This document shows, in pieces, positions 1 to 9,130 of a stretch of DNA of 64,000 nt. Location: assembly GCF_024506435.1 (NCBI RefSeq), contig NZ_JANIET010000001.1, forward strand, positions 3,472,001-3,536,000, given 5' to 3'. The DNA is from Pantoea trifolii. Lineage in GTDB: Bacteria; Pseudomonadota; Gammaproteobacteria; Enterobacterales; Enterobacteriaceae. The position numbers and the translations under genes were made by a program. A model generated the notes under the pieces. That model worked only from the letters and a program-made list of their open reading frames with translations, was not told the origin of the DNA and did no database searches. Each line of letters begins with the position of its first letter. Position 1 is the stretch's first letter.

Positions 1-1
1 C

Positions 2-829
2 GCCCTGCTGCAGATGCACGGCCTGCTGGGCTACGCCGGTTGGCAATGGATGTTTGTGCTGGAGGCGGTTCCGGCGCTGCTGTTCGGCTTCGTGGTGCTG
101 TTTTACCTCACCGACCGCCCGGCAAAAGCCAAATGGCTGACCGATGAGGAGCGTGCGTGGCTGGAAACCACCATGCAGGCCGAAGAGCAGGCGCGCGCCG
201 TCAAAAATAGCCACAGCAGCGCATGGCGCGGATTGATGGATAAACGGGTGTTAGCGCTGGCGCTGGTTTACTTCGGTACGTCAGCGGGTTTGTACACGCT
301 CGGCATCTGGTCGCCGCAGATCATCCGCAGCTTCGGCGCATCCTCGATGGAGATCGGTTTCCTTAATGCCTTCCCGGCGGTGATCGGCGTGATCGCCATG
401 ATCCTGTGGGCGCGCCACTCCGACCGCACCAAAGAGCGTAGCTGGCATGTGATTGGTGCCTGTTTGCTGGCGGCGGCTGGCCTGATTTATGCCGGTAACG
501 TCAGCACGCTGTTCACCGTGATTATCGCCCTGACGCTGGTCACCGTCGGCATCAGCGCCTCAAAACCGCCGCTGTGGAGCATGCCGACCTTGTTCCTGAG
601 CGGTCCGGCGGCGGCGGCGGGCATCGCCACTATCAACTCCATCGGCAACCTTGGCGGCTTTGTCGGCCCGATGATGATTGGCGTGATCCGCCAGCAAACC
701 GGCAGCTATACGTGGGGCCTCTATTTCGTGGCGGGACTGCTGGCGCTGTCGGCCATTGTGGTTCTGCTGCTCGCCACCAGCGGTAACCGACCGCAAACGG
801 CGAAAATCCCCTATCCTCATACTCATTGA
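2..829 (+). CDS. MFS transporter, C-terminal part (tartrate/aromatic acid type)
   Basis: This is the 3' part of a major facilitator superfamily carrier of the inner membrane. The frame is open to the left edge, so roughly the first third of a usual 430-residue protein is outside the window. What is visible is a row of hydrophobic helices separated by the charged central loop (LTDRPAKAKWLTDEER), which is typical of the anion:cation symporter (ACS) family that takes up tartrate, 4-hydroxyphenylacetate and similar acids. The next gene encodes a tartrate/D-malate dehydrogenase 14 bp downstream on the same strand, so a tartrate or malate uptake role (TtuB-like) is inferred from context. The exact substrate is not certain. 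Confidence 0.85.
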   Translation, partial: ALLQMHGLLGYAGWQWMFVLEAVPALLFGFVVLFYLTDRPAKAKWLTDEERAWLETTMQAEEQARAVKNSHSSAWRGLMDKRVLALALVYFGTSAGLYTLGIWSPQIIRSFGASSMEIGFLNAFPAVIGVIAMILWARHSDRTKERSWHVIGACLLAAAGLIYAGNVSTLFTVIIALTLVTVGISASKPPLWSMPTLFLSGPAAAAGIATINSIGNLGGFVGPMMIGVIRQQTGSYTWGLYFVAGLLALSAIVVLLLATSGNRPQTAKIPYPHTH

Positions 830-843
830 TCTGGAGAAACAAC

Positions 844-1932
844 ATGCGTAACTATTCGATTGCCGCGATTCCTGCGGATGGTATTGGCCCGGAAGTGATC
901 TCTGCTGGCGTGGAAGTGCTGCACGCGTTGACGCGTCACGATCCGCAGCTCAAGTTCAACGTGCAGACGTTTGACTGGGGCTCGGATTACTACAAGCAAC
1001 ACGGCATGATGATGCCGGAAGATGGCCTGCAAACGCTGAAGACGTTTGATGCGATTTACTTTGGCGCGGTCGGTGCGCCCGACGTGCCGGATCACATCAC
1101 CTTGTGGGGTTTGCGTTTGCCGATTTGTCAGGGCTTTGACCAGTACGCCAACGTGCGTCCCACCAAAATTCTGCCGGGCGTCACCTCACCGCTGCGCAAT
1201 CGCGGCCCCGGCGATCTCGATTGGGTGATTGTGCGAGAAAATTCAGAAGGCGAATATTCCGGTAACGGCGGCCGCGCGCATCGTGGTTTGCCGGAGGAAG
1301 TTGGCACCGAAGTGGCGATTTTCACCCGCGTTGGCGTGACGCGCATTATGCGTTATGCCTTCAAACTGGCGCAGTCGCGTCCGCGCAAGCTGCTGACGGT
1401 GGTGACCAAATCCAACGCCCAGCGTCACGGTATGGTGATGTGGGATGAGATTGCCGCCGAAGTTGCGCATGAGTTCCCGGACGTGCAGTGGGACAAAATG
1501 CTGGTAGATGCGATGACGCATCGCATGACGCTGCATCCGCAGAGCCTTGATACCATCGTCGCCACCAACCTGCACGCCGATATTCTGTCAGATCTGGCCG
1601 GTGCGCTGGCGGGCAGTTTAGGCGTTGCGCCTACCGCTAATATTGATCCTGAACGTCGCTTCCCGTCGATGTTTGAACCGATTCACGGCTCGGCGTTCGA
1701 TATCACCGGCAAAGGCATCGCCAATCCCATCGCCACGTTCTGGACAGCGGTGCAGATGCTGGAGCACCTCGGCGAGCGCGACGCGGCGGCGCTGATTATG
1801 CAAGGGATTGAATATGTCTGCGCGCAGGGCATTCTGACACCGGATGTTGGCGGCACGGCGAATACCGCAGAAGTGACGAAAGCGGTGGTGGCGTTTATTG
1901 AGGCCAAAGCTAGCGTGGCTGAGGCCGTCTGA
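844..1932 (+). CDS. Tartrate dehydrogenase / D-malate dehydrogenase (decarboxylating), TtuC/DmlA type
   Basis: A 362-residue NAD-dependent beta-hydroxyacid oxidative decarboxylase of the isopropylmalate/isocitrate dehydrogenase fold, matching the usual length of DmlA/TtuC (about 361). Visible signatures are the N-terminal AIPADGIGPEV nucleotide motif, YFGAVGAPDVPDHITLWG, the substrate-binding RPTKILPGV and VRENSEGEYS segments, the metal-binding ATNLHADILSDLAG, and the FEPIHGSAFDI motif. I chose the ATG at 844 because GGAGAAAC lies just upstream and MRNYSIAAIP matches the family start; an in-frame ATG at 826 would overlap the previous gene. The enzyme probably converts tartrate or D-malate taken up by the upstream carrier into central metabolites. 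Confidence 0.9.
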   Translation: MRNYSIAAIPADGIGPEVISAGVEVLHALTRHDPQLKFNVQTFDWGSDYYKQHGMMMPEDGLQTLKTFDAIYFGAVGAPDVPDHITLWGLRLPICQGFDQYANVRPTKILPGVTSPLRNRGPGDLDWVIVRENSEGEYSGNGGRAHRGLPEEVGTEVAIFTRVGVTRIMRYAFKLAQSRPRKLLTVVTKSNAQRHGMVMWDEIAAEVAHEFPDVQWDKMLVDAMTHRMTLHPQSLDTIVATNLHADILSDLAGALAGSLGVAPTANIDPERRFPSMFEPIHGSAFDITGKGIANPIATFWTAVQMLEHLGERDAAALIMQGIEYVCAQGILTPDVGGTANTAEVTKAVVAFIEAKASVAEAV

Positions 1933-1955
1933 TTTAACCACGTGCGTATGGTTGT

Positions 1956-1975
1956 GGTCGCCATGAATGGCGACC
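1956..1975. repeat. Dispersed 20-bp palindrome, copy 1 (GGTCGCCATGAATGGCGACC)
   Basis: A near-perfect 20-bp inverted repeat followed by CTACGAC. The same core recurs at 23157, 31641, 46659, 54938 and 54985, always between genes. Here it lies in the 140-bp gap after the tartrate dehydrogenase. Confidence 0.9.
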
Positions 1976-2072
1976 CTACGACGGCATCAACATTTTGCTA
2001 AACAATTCGGTTTGCACCTGCCGCGCTTTTCATTAAAAGTCTTTGCATCCTTCTGTTTTCGCAGGTCCACGC

Positions 2073-3479
2073 ATGATCGACTCAGGCAGAGAAGCCAAAC
2101 CGAATTCCTATCGCACCCTGCTGTTAGCATTATTGGTCGCAGTAACCTTCTTTATGGAAAACCTCGATGCCACGGTGATCACCACCGCGCTTCCGCAGAT
2201 GGCGCGCGATTTCGCCTCCAGCCCGGTGGCGCTGAACATTGGCGTCAGCGCCTATTTACTGGCGGTGGCAGTATTTATTCCGATGAGCGGCTGGCTGGCG
2301 GAGCGCTTTGGCGCGCGAACCGTGTTTGCCAGCGCCATCCTGATTTTCACCCTCGCCTCAATTTTGTGTGGCTTCAGCGAAACGCTGGCGATGTTCACGC
2401 TGAGCCGTATTTTGCAAGGTATTGGCGGCGCGATGATGGTGCCGGTCGGTCGCATGGTGGTGCTGCGCGTCACCGAAAAAAAGGAGATGGTGAAAACCAT
2501 CGCCTTTATTACCTGGCCGGGTTTGATTGCGCCGGTGCTCGGCCCGCCGCTGGGCGGTTTGATTGTCACATACGGCCATTGGCCGTGGATTTTCTGGCTC
2601 AATATTCCGCTCGGCATCCTTGCCATCATCGCCACTGCTTATCTGGTGCCCCAGTTCAAAGCCGAACAGCGGCGGCCGTTTGACGTGCGCGGCTTTGCGC
2701 TGACCGCCACCGCCTGCACCTCTTTGATTATTGCGCTGGAAGCGCTCGGGCAGATGCATCTCAATTTTGGTATTCCGTTGTTGCTGCTGGGCGTGTGGTG
2801 CAGCTGGCTGGCGTATCGCCACAGCTTCCAACATCCGCAGCCGCTGCTGCCGTTTAGCGCGATGAAAATTGCCACTTTCCGCAATGCGGTCATTGGCGGC
2901 TCCTTCTTCCGCGCTTCGATCAATGCCGTGCCCTATTTGCTGCCGTTGCTGTTTCAGCTGGGCTTTGGCTGGAGCGCGGCGCAGGCCGGTGCGATGGTGT
3001 TGTGGGTATTTGCCGGTAATCTGGCGATGAAACCGGCGACAACCTGGCTGATGAAACGCTGGGGCTTCCGTCGCGTGTTGATGATCAATGGCGTAATCAG
3101 TTTGGTGGCGATGCTCGGCTGCTTGCTGCTCAAGCCGTCGCTGGGTTACTTCGCCATCGCCGCGATTCTGTTTATCGGCGGGCTGTCGCGCTCGCTGCAG
3201 TTCAGCTGCTACAACAGCCTGGGCTTTGCCGATGTACCGCAAAACAAAATGAGCGATGCCTCAGTGGTGTTCAGCATCTTCTTCCAGTTCAGCATGAGCG
3301 CGGGCATTGCGCTGGCGGCGCTGTTCTTGCGCGCATCGATGTTGTGGCAGGAACATAGCGAAATCGCGCAGAGCGATATTCATATCGCCTTCGCCGGTGT
3401 GGCGTTGTTGGTGCTACTGTCACTCTTTGACGTGTTGAGGCTGGAAAAAAATGCCGGTGCGCAAGTGCTGGTAAAATAA
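2073..3479 (+). CDS. MFS transporter, DHA2/EmrB-like
   Basis: A 468-residue polytopic inner-membrane protein of the drug:H+ antiporter family. The N-terminus ENLDATVITTALPQMARD matches the family signature LDxTIVNVALP in TM1. Motif A (GWLAERFGARTVF), the helix GWPGLIAPVLGPPLGGL-like motif C (seen as TWPGLIAPVLGPPLGG) and the FWLNIPLG loop also match DHA2 exporters. The ATG at 2073 is preferred over an upstream in-frame TTG at 2043 because it gives the normal short N-terminus. The substrate cannot be told from sequence. The gene stands alone, with a long A+T-rich gap after it. Confidence 0.85.
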   Translation: MIDSGREAKPNSYRTLLLALLVAVTFFMENLDATVITTALPQMARDFASSPVALNIGVSAYLLAVAVFIPMSGWLAERFGARTVFASAILIFTLASILCGFSETLAMFTLSRILQGIGGAMMVPVGRMVVLRVTEKKEMVKTIAFITWPGLIAPVLGPPLGGLIVTYGHWPWIFWLNIPLGILAIIATAYLVPQFKAEQRRPFDVRGFALTATACTSLIIALEALGQMHLNFGIPLLLLGVWCSWLAYRHSFQHPQPLLPFSAMKIATFRNAVIGGSFFRASINAVPYLLPLLFQLGFGWSAAQAGAMVLWVFAGNLAMKPATTWLMKRWGFRRVLMINGVISLVAMLGCLLLKPSLGYFAIAAILFIGGLSRSLQFSCYNSLGFADVPQNKMSDASVVFSIFFQFSMSAGIALAALFLRASMLWQEHSEIAQSDIHIAFAGVALLVLLSLFDVLRLEKNAGAQVLVK

Positions 3480-3887
3480 TATTCGCGCATAGATTAACGT
3501 TAAAAACATTAATCTATGCGCTTCGCTAAAAATAATCACCCTTATATAAGGATTTATATTTTTTATATCCATTTTGAGATAATGGCTAATGATGAGAATG
3601 TTAATCAAACCTTAAGTAAAAAAAACAAAAATCAGGAATATTGATTCATTTCATCACATTGAAGAGTAAATATTTTAAATTCGAAGCGTAAATTTATTTT
3701 CAATAAACAATGGTCACGAAAAAATAATTATCACCCTCTTAATTTACCCTCCTTGCCGAAGAAAAATACCTGAACAATATCAACACAGATAAGATAAATC
3801 CTAATAACCCTTGATGCGCGTTAGGCTTTAACGACTAACCTTAAAGGGTAAGTGAAATATGCGTTATCCCCATTATCTGAGGTATTC
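3480..3887. other. Intergenic, A+T-rich, with a perfect hairpin
   Basis: About 400 bp without a convincing gene. Directly after the exporter stop codon is a perfect 13-bp inverted repeat (3485-3497 and 3509-3521, loop of 11) that could end its transcript, although no T-run follows. The rest is strongly A+T-rich and presumably carries the promoter of yciG-yciE. I see no other structure in it. Confidence 0.6.
3485..3521 (+). terminator. Hairpin after the DHA2 exporter
   Basis: Perfect 13-bp stem GCGCATAGATTAA / TTAATCTATGCGC with an A-rich 11-nt loop, starting 5 bp after the stop codon. There is no T-tract, so it may act as an mRNA 3'-end stabiliser or a weak terminator. Confidence 0.5.
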
Positions 3888-4073
3888 ATGATGACAACAC
3901 CAAGAGGCGGTTCTGGCAATTTTGCCATGGACCCGGAAAGAGCCCGCGAAGCGGGAAAAAAAGGCGGCCAATTAAGTGGCGGCAATTTTCGCAATAATCC
4001 AGAACGTGCAATTGAAGCCGGGCGAAAAGGCGGGAAGAAAAGCCGTCGCGTCGTCGATAAATCTCCCGAATAA
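3888..4073 (+). CDS. yciG: KGG-motif stress-induced protein YciG
   Basis: A small 61-residue, glycine- and lysine-rich protein. It holds the tandem con-10/KGG repeats RGGSGNFAMDPERAREAGKK and GGNFRNNPERAIEAGRKGG that define the YciG family (about 59 residues in E. coli). TGAGG at 3879-3883 supports the ATG at 3888 (or the adjacent one at 3891). In E. coli yciG is an RpoS-dependent stress gene in the yciGFE cluster; here it is followed 69 bp later by a yciE homologue, which fits the same role. No yciF lies between them. Confidence 0.85.
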   Translation: MMTTPRGGSGNFAMDPERAREAGKKGGQLSGGNFRNNPERAIEAGRKGGKKSRRVVDKSPE

Positions 4074-4079
4074 CGTTAT

Positions 4080-4115
4080 TGCGGCGGGCCGTTAATTTGG
4101 CTTACCGCCGCATTT
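4080..4115 (+). terminator. Hairpin between yciG and yciE
   Basis: Stem TGCGGCGG (4080-4087) / CCGCCGCA (4105-4112) followed by TTTT. It may attenuate read-through from yciG into yciE or end a short yciG transcript. Confidence 0.5.
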
Positions 4116-4142
4116 TCGCACTCTTAAACAGGACCACATATT

Positions 4143-4655
4143 ATGAGTAATAATAGCGAAGCACACTTTCTGGATTGGGTGAGAGATGCCCACGCCATGG
4201 AAAAACAAGCCGAGAAAATGCTGGAAAAAATGGCCTCGCGCCTCGAACACTATCCCGACCTGAAGCTGCGCATCGAGCAGCATATTGTTGAGACCCGTGA
4301 ACATCAGACGTTGGTGCAAAGCGTGATCGATCGCTACTCCACTTCTCAGTCGGTATTGAAAGATATTGCCGGCAAAATCTCTGCCTTTGGTCAGTCGATT
4401 GGCGGCGTGATGGTGGAAGATGAAGTGGTGAAAGGCGCGATCAGCGGCAATGTTTTCGAACACCTTGAGATCGCCAGCTACACCTCATTGATCGCGGCGG
4501 CACAGCACCTAAACGACCATGGAAGTGCCGATATCTTCTCACGCATTCGCGAGCAGGAAATCGCCATGGCCGACTGGACCTTGACGCATTTGCCTGACGT
4601 GACCGAACAGTATTTGATTCGCTCCGCTACGCCTGGCGTTGAAGCCAAAAAGTAG
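4143..4655 (+). CDS. yciE: Ferritin-like DUF892 protein YciE
   Basis: A 170-residue four-helix ferritin-like protein. The start (WVRDAHAMEKQAEKMLEKMA), the central GQSIGGVMVEDEVVKG and the C-terminal LIRSATPGVEAKK match E. coli YciE (168 residues). Glu/His residues in EKQAE, EQHIVETREHQ and EQEIAMAD are candidate di-metal ligands. Ferritin-like DUF892 proteins are soluble and stress-induced, but their reaction is unproven. It follows yciG on the same strand, as in the yciGFE stress cluster. Confidence 0.85.
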   Translation: MSNNSEAHFLDWVRDAHAMEKQAEKMLEKMASRLEHYPDLKLRIEQHIVETREHQTLVQSVIDRYSTSQSVLKDIAGKISAFGQSIGGVMVEDEVVKGAISGNVFEHLEIASYTSLIAAAQHLNDHGSADIFSRIREQEIAMADWTLTHLPDVTEQYLIRSATPGVEAKK

Positions 4656-4745
4656 TCCGCCTCTGATTCTTCCATTTTTCGCAACAATGACTTCGCTAAC
4701 CCAGCTATTCTGCCGCTAAATTGTCTGTGCGAACCTTATGGCAAG

Positions 4746-4764
4746 GCTCGGGATCATCCCGAGC
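4746..4764. promoter_or_regulatory. 19-bp perfect dyad just upstream of the GST gene
   Basis: GCTCGGGAT-C-ATCCCGAGC, 9-bp arms around one central base, ending 20 bp before the start codon and just before the AAGGA ribosome-binding site (4772-4776). The position suits a repressor operator or a translation-controlling hairpin for the gst-oxidoreductase pair. No T-run follows, which argues against a terminator. Confidence 0.4.
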
Positions 4765-4784
4765 AACACCTAAGGAACCGCAAT

Positions 4785-5402
4785 ATGAAACTCTATCACT
4801 TCCCGCTTTCTGGCCATGCTCACCGCGCACGTCTGTTCCTGTCGCTGCTGGATTTGCCGCATGAGGTTATCGATGTCGATCTCAAAACTGGCGAAAACAA
4901 AACGTCGGAATTTCTCGCCATGAATCCGTTTGGTCAGGTGCCGGTGCTGGAAGATGACGGCGTGTTTATTGCCGACTCCAACGCCATTCTGGTCTATCTG
5001 GCGAAGAAAAGCGGTCGCAGCGAATGGCTGCCGGAAGATGCGCTGGGCGCGGCGGCGGTACAGCGCTGGCTCACCGTGGCAGCCGGTGATATCGCCTTTG
5101 GTCCGGCTGCGGCGCGTTTGATTACCGTATTTGGCCGCCCGTTCAATCCAGAAGAGGTGATTGCCCGCGCGCATCTGGTGCTGTCACGCATTGAGCAGCA
5201 TCTCGAAGGCCGTGAATGGCTGGTCGGCGATGGCCCGACAATCGCCGACATTGCGCAGTACAGTTATATCGTCGGTGCGCCAGAAGGCAATGTCGATCTC
5301 TCCGGCTATCCGGCGGTGAACGCGCTGTTGCGTCGTATCGAAGCGCTGCCGGGCTTTATGCCCTTCCCGCAAACTGCGGCTGGCCTGCGCAGCATCGCCT
5401 GA
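4785..5402 (+). CDS. Glutathione S-transferase family protein
   Basis: A 205-residue soluble GST. The N-terminal thioredoxin-like domain (residues 1-80) begins [17 protein letters not shown] and contains the cis-proline and glutathione-binding motifs [13 protein letters not shown] and [12 protein letters not shown]. The C-terminal helical domain (about 90-205) carries [15 protein letters not shown], the N-capping-box region of GSTs. AAGGA precedes the ATG. The next gene starts 10 bp later, so the two are probably co-transcribed, coupling glutathione chemistry with the flavin/iron-sulfur oxidoreductase. The substrate is unknown. Confidence 0.88.
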   Translation: MKLYHFPLSGHAHRARLFLSLLDLPHEVIDVDLKTGENKTSEFLAMNPFGQVPVLEDDGVFIADSNAILVYLAKKSGRSEWLPEDALGAAAVQRWLTVAAGDIAFGPAAARLITVFGRPFNPEEVIARAHLVLSRIEQHLEGREWLVGDGPTIADIAQYSYIVGAPEGNVDLSGYPAVNALLRRIEALPGFMPFPQTAAGLRSIA

Positions 5403-5412
5403 GTCCACCATC

Positions 5413-7455
5413 ATGAGCAAGAAACTATCGGTTTGGCATCAGGGTGAAATCGCGCTGCAGCAGCAGGCGGGCGTGGCGGAACGCATGGCGGACGTCGGCC
5501 AGCGCGTAATCCGCGATCACATGCCCGATCAACATCGAGACTTCTACGCACAGCTGCCGTTTATTGTGGCGGGCAGCGTTGATGCGCACGGCGATGCGTG
5601 GGCCACGCTACTGGAAGGCCAACCCGGTTTTATCTTCTCGCCGAATGCCAGCACGCTGGATATTGAGGCGCGTCCGCATCAAGGCGATCCGGCGGCGGCG
5701 GGCATGCAGGATGGCGCGCCGGTTGGGCTGCTCGGCATCGAGCTGCACACGCGGCGTCGTAATCGCATGAACGGCGTGCTGCAGACGATTGGCGGTGGCT
5801 TTCGCGTGCAGGTGGAGCAGAGTTTTGGCAACTGCCCGCGCTATATCCAGCTACGTGATTTTCACTATGCTCGCGATCCCGCCGAGCCTTATCGCGGAGA
5901 GGTGGAAACCCTGAGCGCGCTGGATGATGCCGCCCACGCCACCATCGCTGCAGCCGATACCTTCTACGTCGCCACCTATGCCGAACGTCAGGTTGATGCC
6001 TCGCATCGCGGCGGTAAAGCGGGCTTCGTGCGCGTCAGCGAAGATGGCCTGATGACCATTCCCGACTTCAACGGCAACTTGTTCTTCAACACGCTCGGCA
6101 ACATTCATCAGAATGGCAAAGCGGGATTGCTGTTTGTCGATTACGCCAGCGGCGACACGCTGCAACTGAGCGGCGATGCCGAAGTGATTCTCGACTCGCC
6201 AGAGATCGCCGCCTTTCAGGGTGCCGAACGGCTGTGGACGTTTCGCCCACGCCGCATCGTGCGTCGTCGCGCCGCTCTCGCCTTGCGCTGGTTCACGCCG
6301 CCGGATGGTATCGCACCCAGTTCGCTGATGACCGGCGACTGGCAAGCTGCCGACCAGCGCCTGCGTGCGGTGGAGCTGGCAGCGCGCTGGCGACCGTTCA
6401 AGGTGATGAAGGTGGTGGATGAGAGCGCCACCATCCGCTCGTTTCATTTACTGCCGGATGATGGCGCGGGTTTATTGCCGCATCTGGCGGGTCAACATCT
6501 GCCGATTCGCGTGCAGCTGCCTGGAAGCGAAAAGCCGCTGATGCGCGCCTATACACTTTCGGTCGCGCCGTCGGATGGTTTTTACCGCATCAGCGTCAAG
6601 CGCGATGGCGTGGTTTCGTGCTACCTGCACGATCATCTCCACACCGGAGATACGCTGGAAGCGCGTGCGCCGGCGGGTGATTTTACTCTCGACGCCAGCG
6701 AACCGCGTCCGGCGGTGCTGCTTGCCGCTGGCGTGGGCATCACGCCGATGCTGGCGATGCTGCGACATCTGATATACGAAGGAGTGCGCAAACAGCGCCT
6801 GCGCCCTACGTTTCTGTTTCAGTCGGCGCGCAGCAAAGCCGAGCGCCCTTTTGTGCGCGAACTCGACCAGTTGCTGGCGGCGGCGCATGGCGCGGTGAAG
6901 CTAGTGCGCGTGCTGAGCCAGACGGCGGACGCAGAAGCGGATATTGATTACGATTTTGCCGGCCGCATCGATATGGCGCTGCTCTCACAGGTGCTGCCGT
7001 TTAACGATTACGACTTCTATTTGTGTGGTCCACCGCAGTTTACCCAAGCGCTGTACGACGGGCTACGCACCTTCAATATCGCCGATGATCGCATTCACGC
7101 CGAGGCTTTTGGCCCGTCGTCGCTGCAGCGTTCCCGCGATGTGGTGGCCGAAGAAAACCCGCTGTTGCCGGTGGCAACGCAATCGGTGCCGGTGAAGTTT
7201 ATGGATTCGCTGAAAGAGGCACGCTGGACGCCAGATGCCGGTTCGCTGCTGGAACTGGCGGAAGCGCGAGGCCTAAGCCCGACGTATAGCTGTCGCGCCG
7301 GACATTGCGGCAGCTGTAAAACCAAACTGCTGCAAGGTGCGGTGACTTACCCAACGCCTCCGAGCGCGCAAGTGGCGGATGATGAAGTGCTGATCTGCTG
7401 CGCAAGACCGGCGCAGCAGGAAGGTGAAGTGCAGGTGATTCAACTGGCGTTGTGA
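5413..7455 (+). CDS. Three-domain PNPOx-like / FNR-like / 2Fe-2S ferredoxin oxidoreductase
   Basis: A 680-residue soluble fusion. Residues about 30-260 resemble the split-barrel flavin fold of pyridoxamine-phosphate oxidase-like proteins (AHGDAWATLLEG, HRGGKAGFVRV, NGNLFFNTLGNI). Residues about 330-570 are a ferredoxin-NADP reductase module with the FAD motif RAYTLSV, the NAD(P) motif AAGVGITPML and YLCGPPQF. The last 90 residues are a plant-type ferredoxin with CRAGHCGSC and a distal CC in EVLICCARP. This order suggests electrons pass from NAD(P)H through flavin to the 2Fe-2S centre. The acceptor is unknown; the upstream GST hints at detoxification. Confidence 0.85.
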   Translation: MSKKLSVWHQGEIALQQQAGVAERMADVGQRVIRDHMPDQHRDFYAQLPFIVAGSVDAHGDAWATLLEGQPGFIFSPNASTLDIEARPHQGDPAAAGMQDGAPVGLLGIELHTRRRNRMNGVLQTIGGGFRVQVEQSFGNCPRYIQLRDFHYARDPAEPYRGEVETLSALDDAAHATIAAADTFYVATYAERQVDASHRGGKAGFVRVSEDGLMTIPDFNGNLFFNTLGNIHQNGKAGLLFVDYASGDTLQLSGDAEVILDSPEIAAFQGAERLWTFRPRRIVRRRAALALRWFTPPDGIAPSSLMTGDWQAADQRLRAVELAARWRPFKVMKVVDESATIRSFHLLPDDGAGLLPHLAGQHLPIRVQLPGSEKPLMRAYTLSVAPSDGFYRISVKRDGVVSCYLHDHLHTGDTLEARAPAGDFTLDASEPRPAVLLAAGVGITPMLAMLRHLIYEGVRKQRLRPTFLFQSARSKAERPFVRELDQLLAAAHGAVKLVRVLSQTADAEADIDYDFAGRIDMALLSQVLPFNDYDFYLCGPPQFTQALYDGLRTFNIADDRIHAEAFGPSSLQRSRDVVAEENPLLPVATQSVPVKFMDSLKEARWTPDAGSLLELAEARGLSPTYSCRAGHCGSCKTKLLQGAVTYPTPPSAQVADDEVLICCARPAQQEGEVQVIQLAL

Positions 7456-7506
7456 GAAACGAGGTTTATCGCGCTTTGCCTTTATAGATGGTAATACTAA
7501 TTTTCA

Positions 7507-8466
7507 TTAAAAACTCATGGCAAGCCCCACGCCATATCCCTGCGTATTATTTCCGAACATATAACGTGCCACTATTCGTGTACGACTGATAAAAACCGGA
7601 TATTTACTACTATCAAGCTCGAGCCCAACACCTAATGAATTTAAACTATCGAATCCTAATTGGCCACGCTGCTCACCCAAATACTCAGTGCGTGCAGCTT
7701 CAAGCACATAGCGCAAAGGACTGCCTAATAACGTCCAATCTGAAATTGGAGCACGACGACGCAAATAGAGTCCGAGATTTTCCGCCGTAGCACTCCCACT
7801 TACCGCATCAGAAGTATTGCCGAAACTATTGAGCTCTTGGTATGAGTAGCGCAACTCAACATCAATATCCTGCTCTTTGCTAAATAATTCATAATCCAGC
7901 ATTAGCGATCCCCCCAAGCCATACGCATTGAGCCGGCCACCATCCAGAAATTTGTAGTCTGCATCATTAAATTTTTTTTGCAGAACAAAAGCGCCAATAC
8001 GCAGATCACTGGCCATTGTACCTAAGGTGAAATTTGCGATGGGTCGCAGCACCCAATTGCCGCCGAGCTTATCCGTATGAAGTTTTATATCCCAGCCAAT
8101 ACCGCCAGTCGCAGTTAAGCTATTCCATTTAACCGGAATTTTGCGGCTTTCATTGCCATTAGAAACAACAAATTGAGGATCATAACGGCTGTAACCGAGT
8201 GTACCTTCGAGATAGAGAGGAAATTCTTCACTAAGCGTTGCACCGCCGCCAAACTGCGTAATTGAAAGCGAGTTTTTTTCTTTGGTGTCAGCACCGATAT
8301 TGAGGTCACTTGCGGTGACATCCGGTACCACCGTGTAGCTCATCAGAGAAAGAACGGCATTCGCGCGACTTTTTAGAGGGGTATCATCTGCAGCAAAACT
8401 GGTATAACTCGTTAAAAGCATTACGCTAATTTGAATAATTGTTATACGAGACAAGAAAAGAGCCAT
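7507..8466 (-). CDS. Outer-membrane beta-barrel protein with signal peptide
   Basis: A 319-residue protein that I cannot name. It starts with a Sec signal peptide ending near TSYTSFAADD, then alternates amphipathic segments and tight turns, and ends in a C-terminal phenylalanine (VGLAMSF), the hallmark of BAM-inserted barrels. The conserved parts resemble solitary autotransporter-type barrels without a passenger (GTLGYSRYDPQF, LGGSLMLDYELF, VARYMFGNNTQGYG). GGGG upstream of the ATG supports the start. It is transcribed alone and convergent with the oxidoreductase. A role in export or adhesion cannot be shown from sequence. Confidence 0.7.
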   Translation of the reverse strand: MALFLSRITIIQISVMLLTSYTSFAADDTPLKSRANAVLSLMSYTVVPDVTASDLNIGADTKEKNSLSITQFGGGATLSEEFPLYLEGTLGYSRYDPQFVVSNGNESRKIPVKWNSLTATGGIGWDIKLHTDKLGGNWVLRPIANFTLGTMASDLRIGAFVLQKKFNDADYKFLDGGRLNAYGLGGSLMLDYELFSKEQDIDVELRYSYQELNSFGNTSDAVSGSATAENLGLYLRRRAPISDWTLLGSPLRYVLEAARTEYLGEQRGQLGFDSLNSLGVGLELDSSKYPVFISRTRIVARYMFGNNTQGYGVGLAMSF

Positions 8467-8884
8467 GTTTTACCCCAGATGTCACACCTCATGAGTGATG
8501 TTTTCTTATTGCATTGCAGCACCGCATATTTACTAATCAATCATTTACTTTATTTTAGACCGACCTTTCTAATCGAAGGTTATTTTCATCATTATTTTTC
8601 CATAAAGTGACAATAATAATAATAAGTATTCACTTATTGATAAGCGTTTGATCGAATGTCGCTCTCGGAATCGGTGATGATGACTTTAGTGATTATTATT
8701 TGCTATGTAAGGTAATTATTGAAACCTGGAGAATTTAGAAGTTTTTTCACTAGCGATGACTAAGGAACGAAATTAGGTCACAACGTTAGATGCCTCCCCT
8801 TAATGAACTCTAACAAATATTGGCACTGAACCCTGCCAGGCAAGCCTTCAATGATGTTCCGAGGATAAATTGAGGTTGTTACCA
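8467..8884. other. Intergenic, A+T-rich
   Basis: About 420 bp with no convincing gene. It contains a short AAT microsatellite (8612-8624) that overlaps an AATAAG/CTTATT dyad near 8621-8638. It must hold the promoter of the beta-barrel gene on the minus strand. Nothing else is recognised. Confidence 0.5.
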
Positions 8885-9121
8885 ATGGCTCAAACACATG
8901 CCCGCTGGGTAGTTAAATGCGCATTCTTCCTTCTGGTATCGCTTGTCGTGGGGAGGTCACTCGGTGGCGAAGAAACCTACATTTCTCACGATTTCGCCCG
9001 GAAGGTGGCTGTATTGATAACCGGTGAATCCAATATCGAACCCCTCTATGACGCCTATTTCTACATGGATTTTGCCATCGTGTTGTTGGAGCAGATGTTT
9101 GAGAATCTGTCTTTGCCCTGA
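8885..9121 (+). CDS. Small putative membrane protein, possibly truncated
   Basis: Encodes 78 residues starting MAQTHARWVVKCAFFLL, with one clear N-terminal membrane segment and a second hydrophobic stretch (YFYMDFAIVLL) that breaks off into EQMFENLSLP and a TGA stop. AGG 9 bp before the ATG supports the start. The same frame stays open after the TGA for another 56 codons (to 9289). This could be a gene broken by a nonsense change or by a fusion of two fragments. I do not recognise the family. Confidence 0.4.
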   Translation: MAQTHARWVVKCAFFLLVSLVVGRSLGGEETYISHDFARKVAVLITGESNIEPLYDAYFYMDFAIVLLEQMFENLSLP

Positions 9122-9130
9122 CTGTCATCA

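Noticed and set aside
2358..3242. 294-codon minus-strand frame opposite the DHA2 exporter
   Set aside because: Composition typical of antisense to a membrane-protein gene, no start signal.
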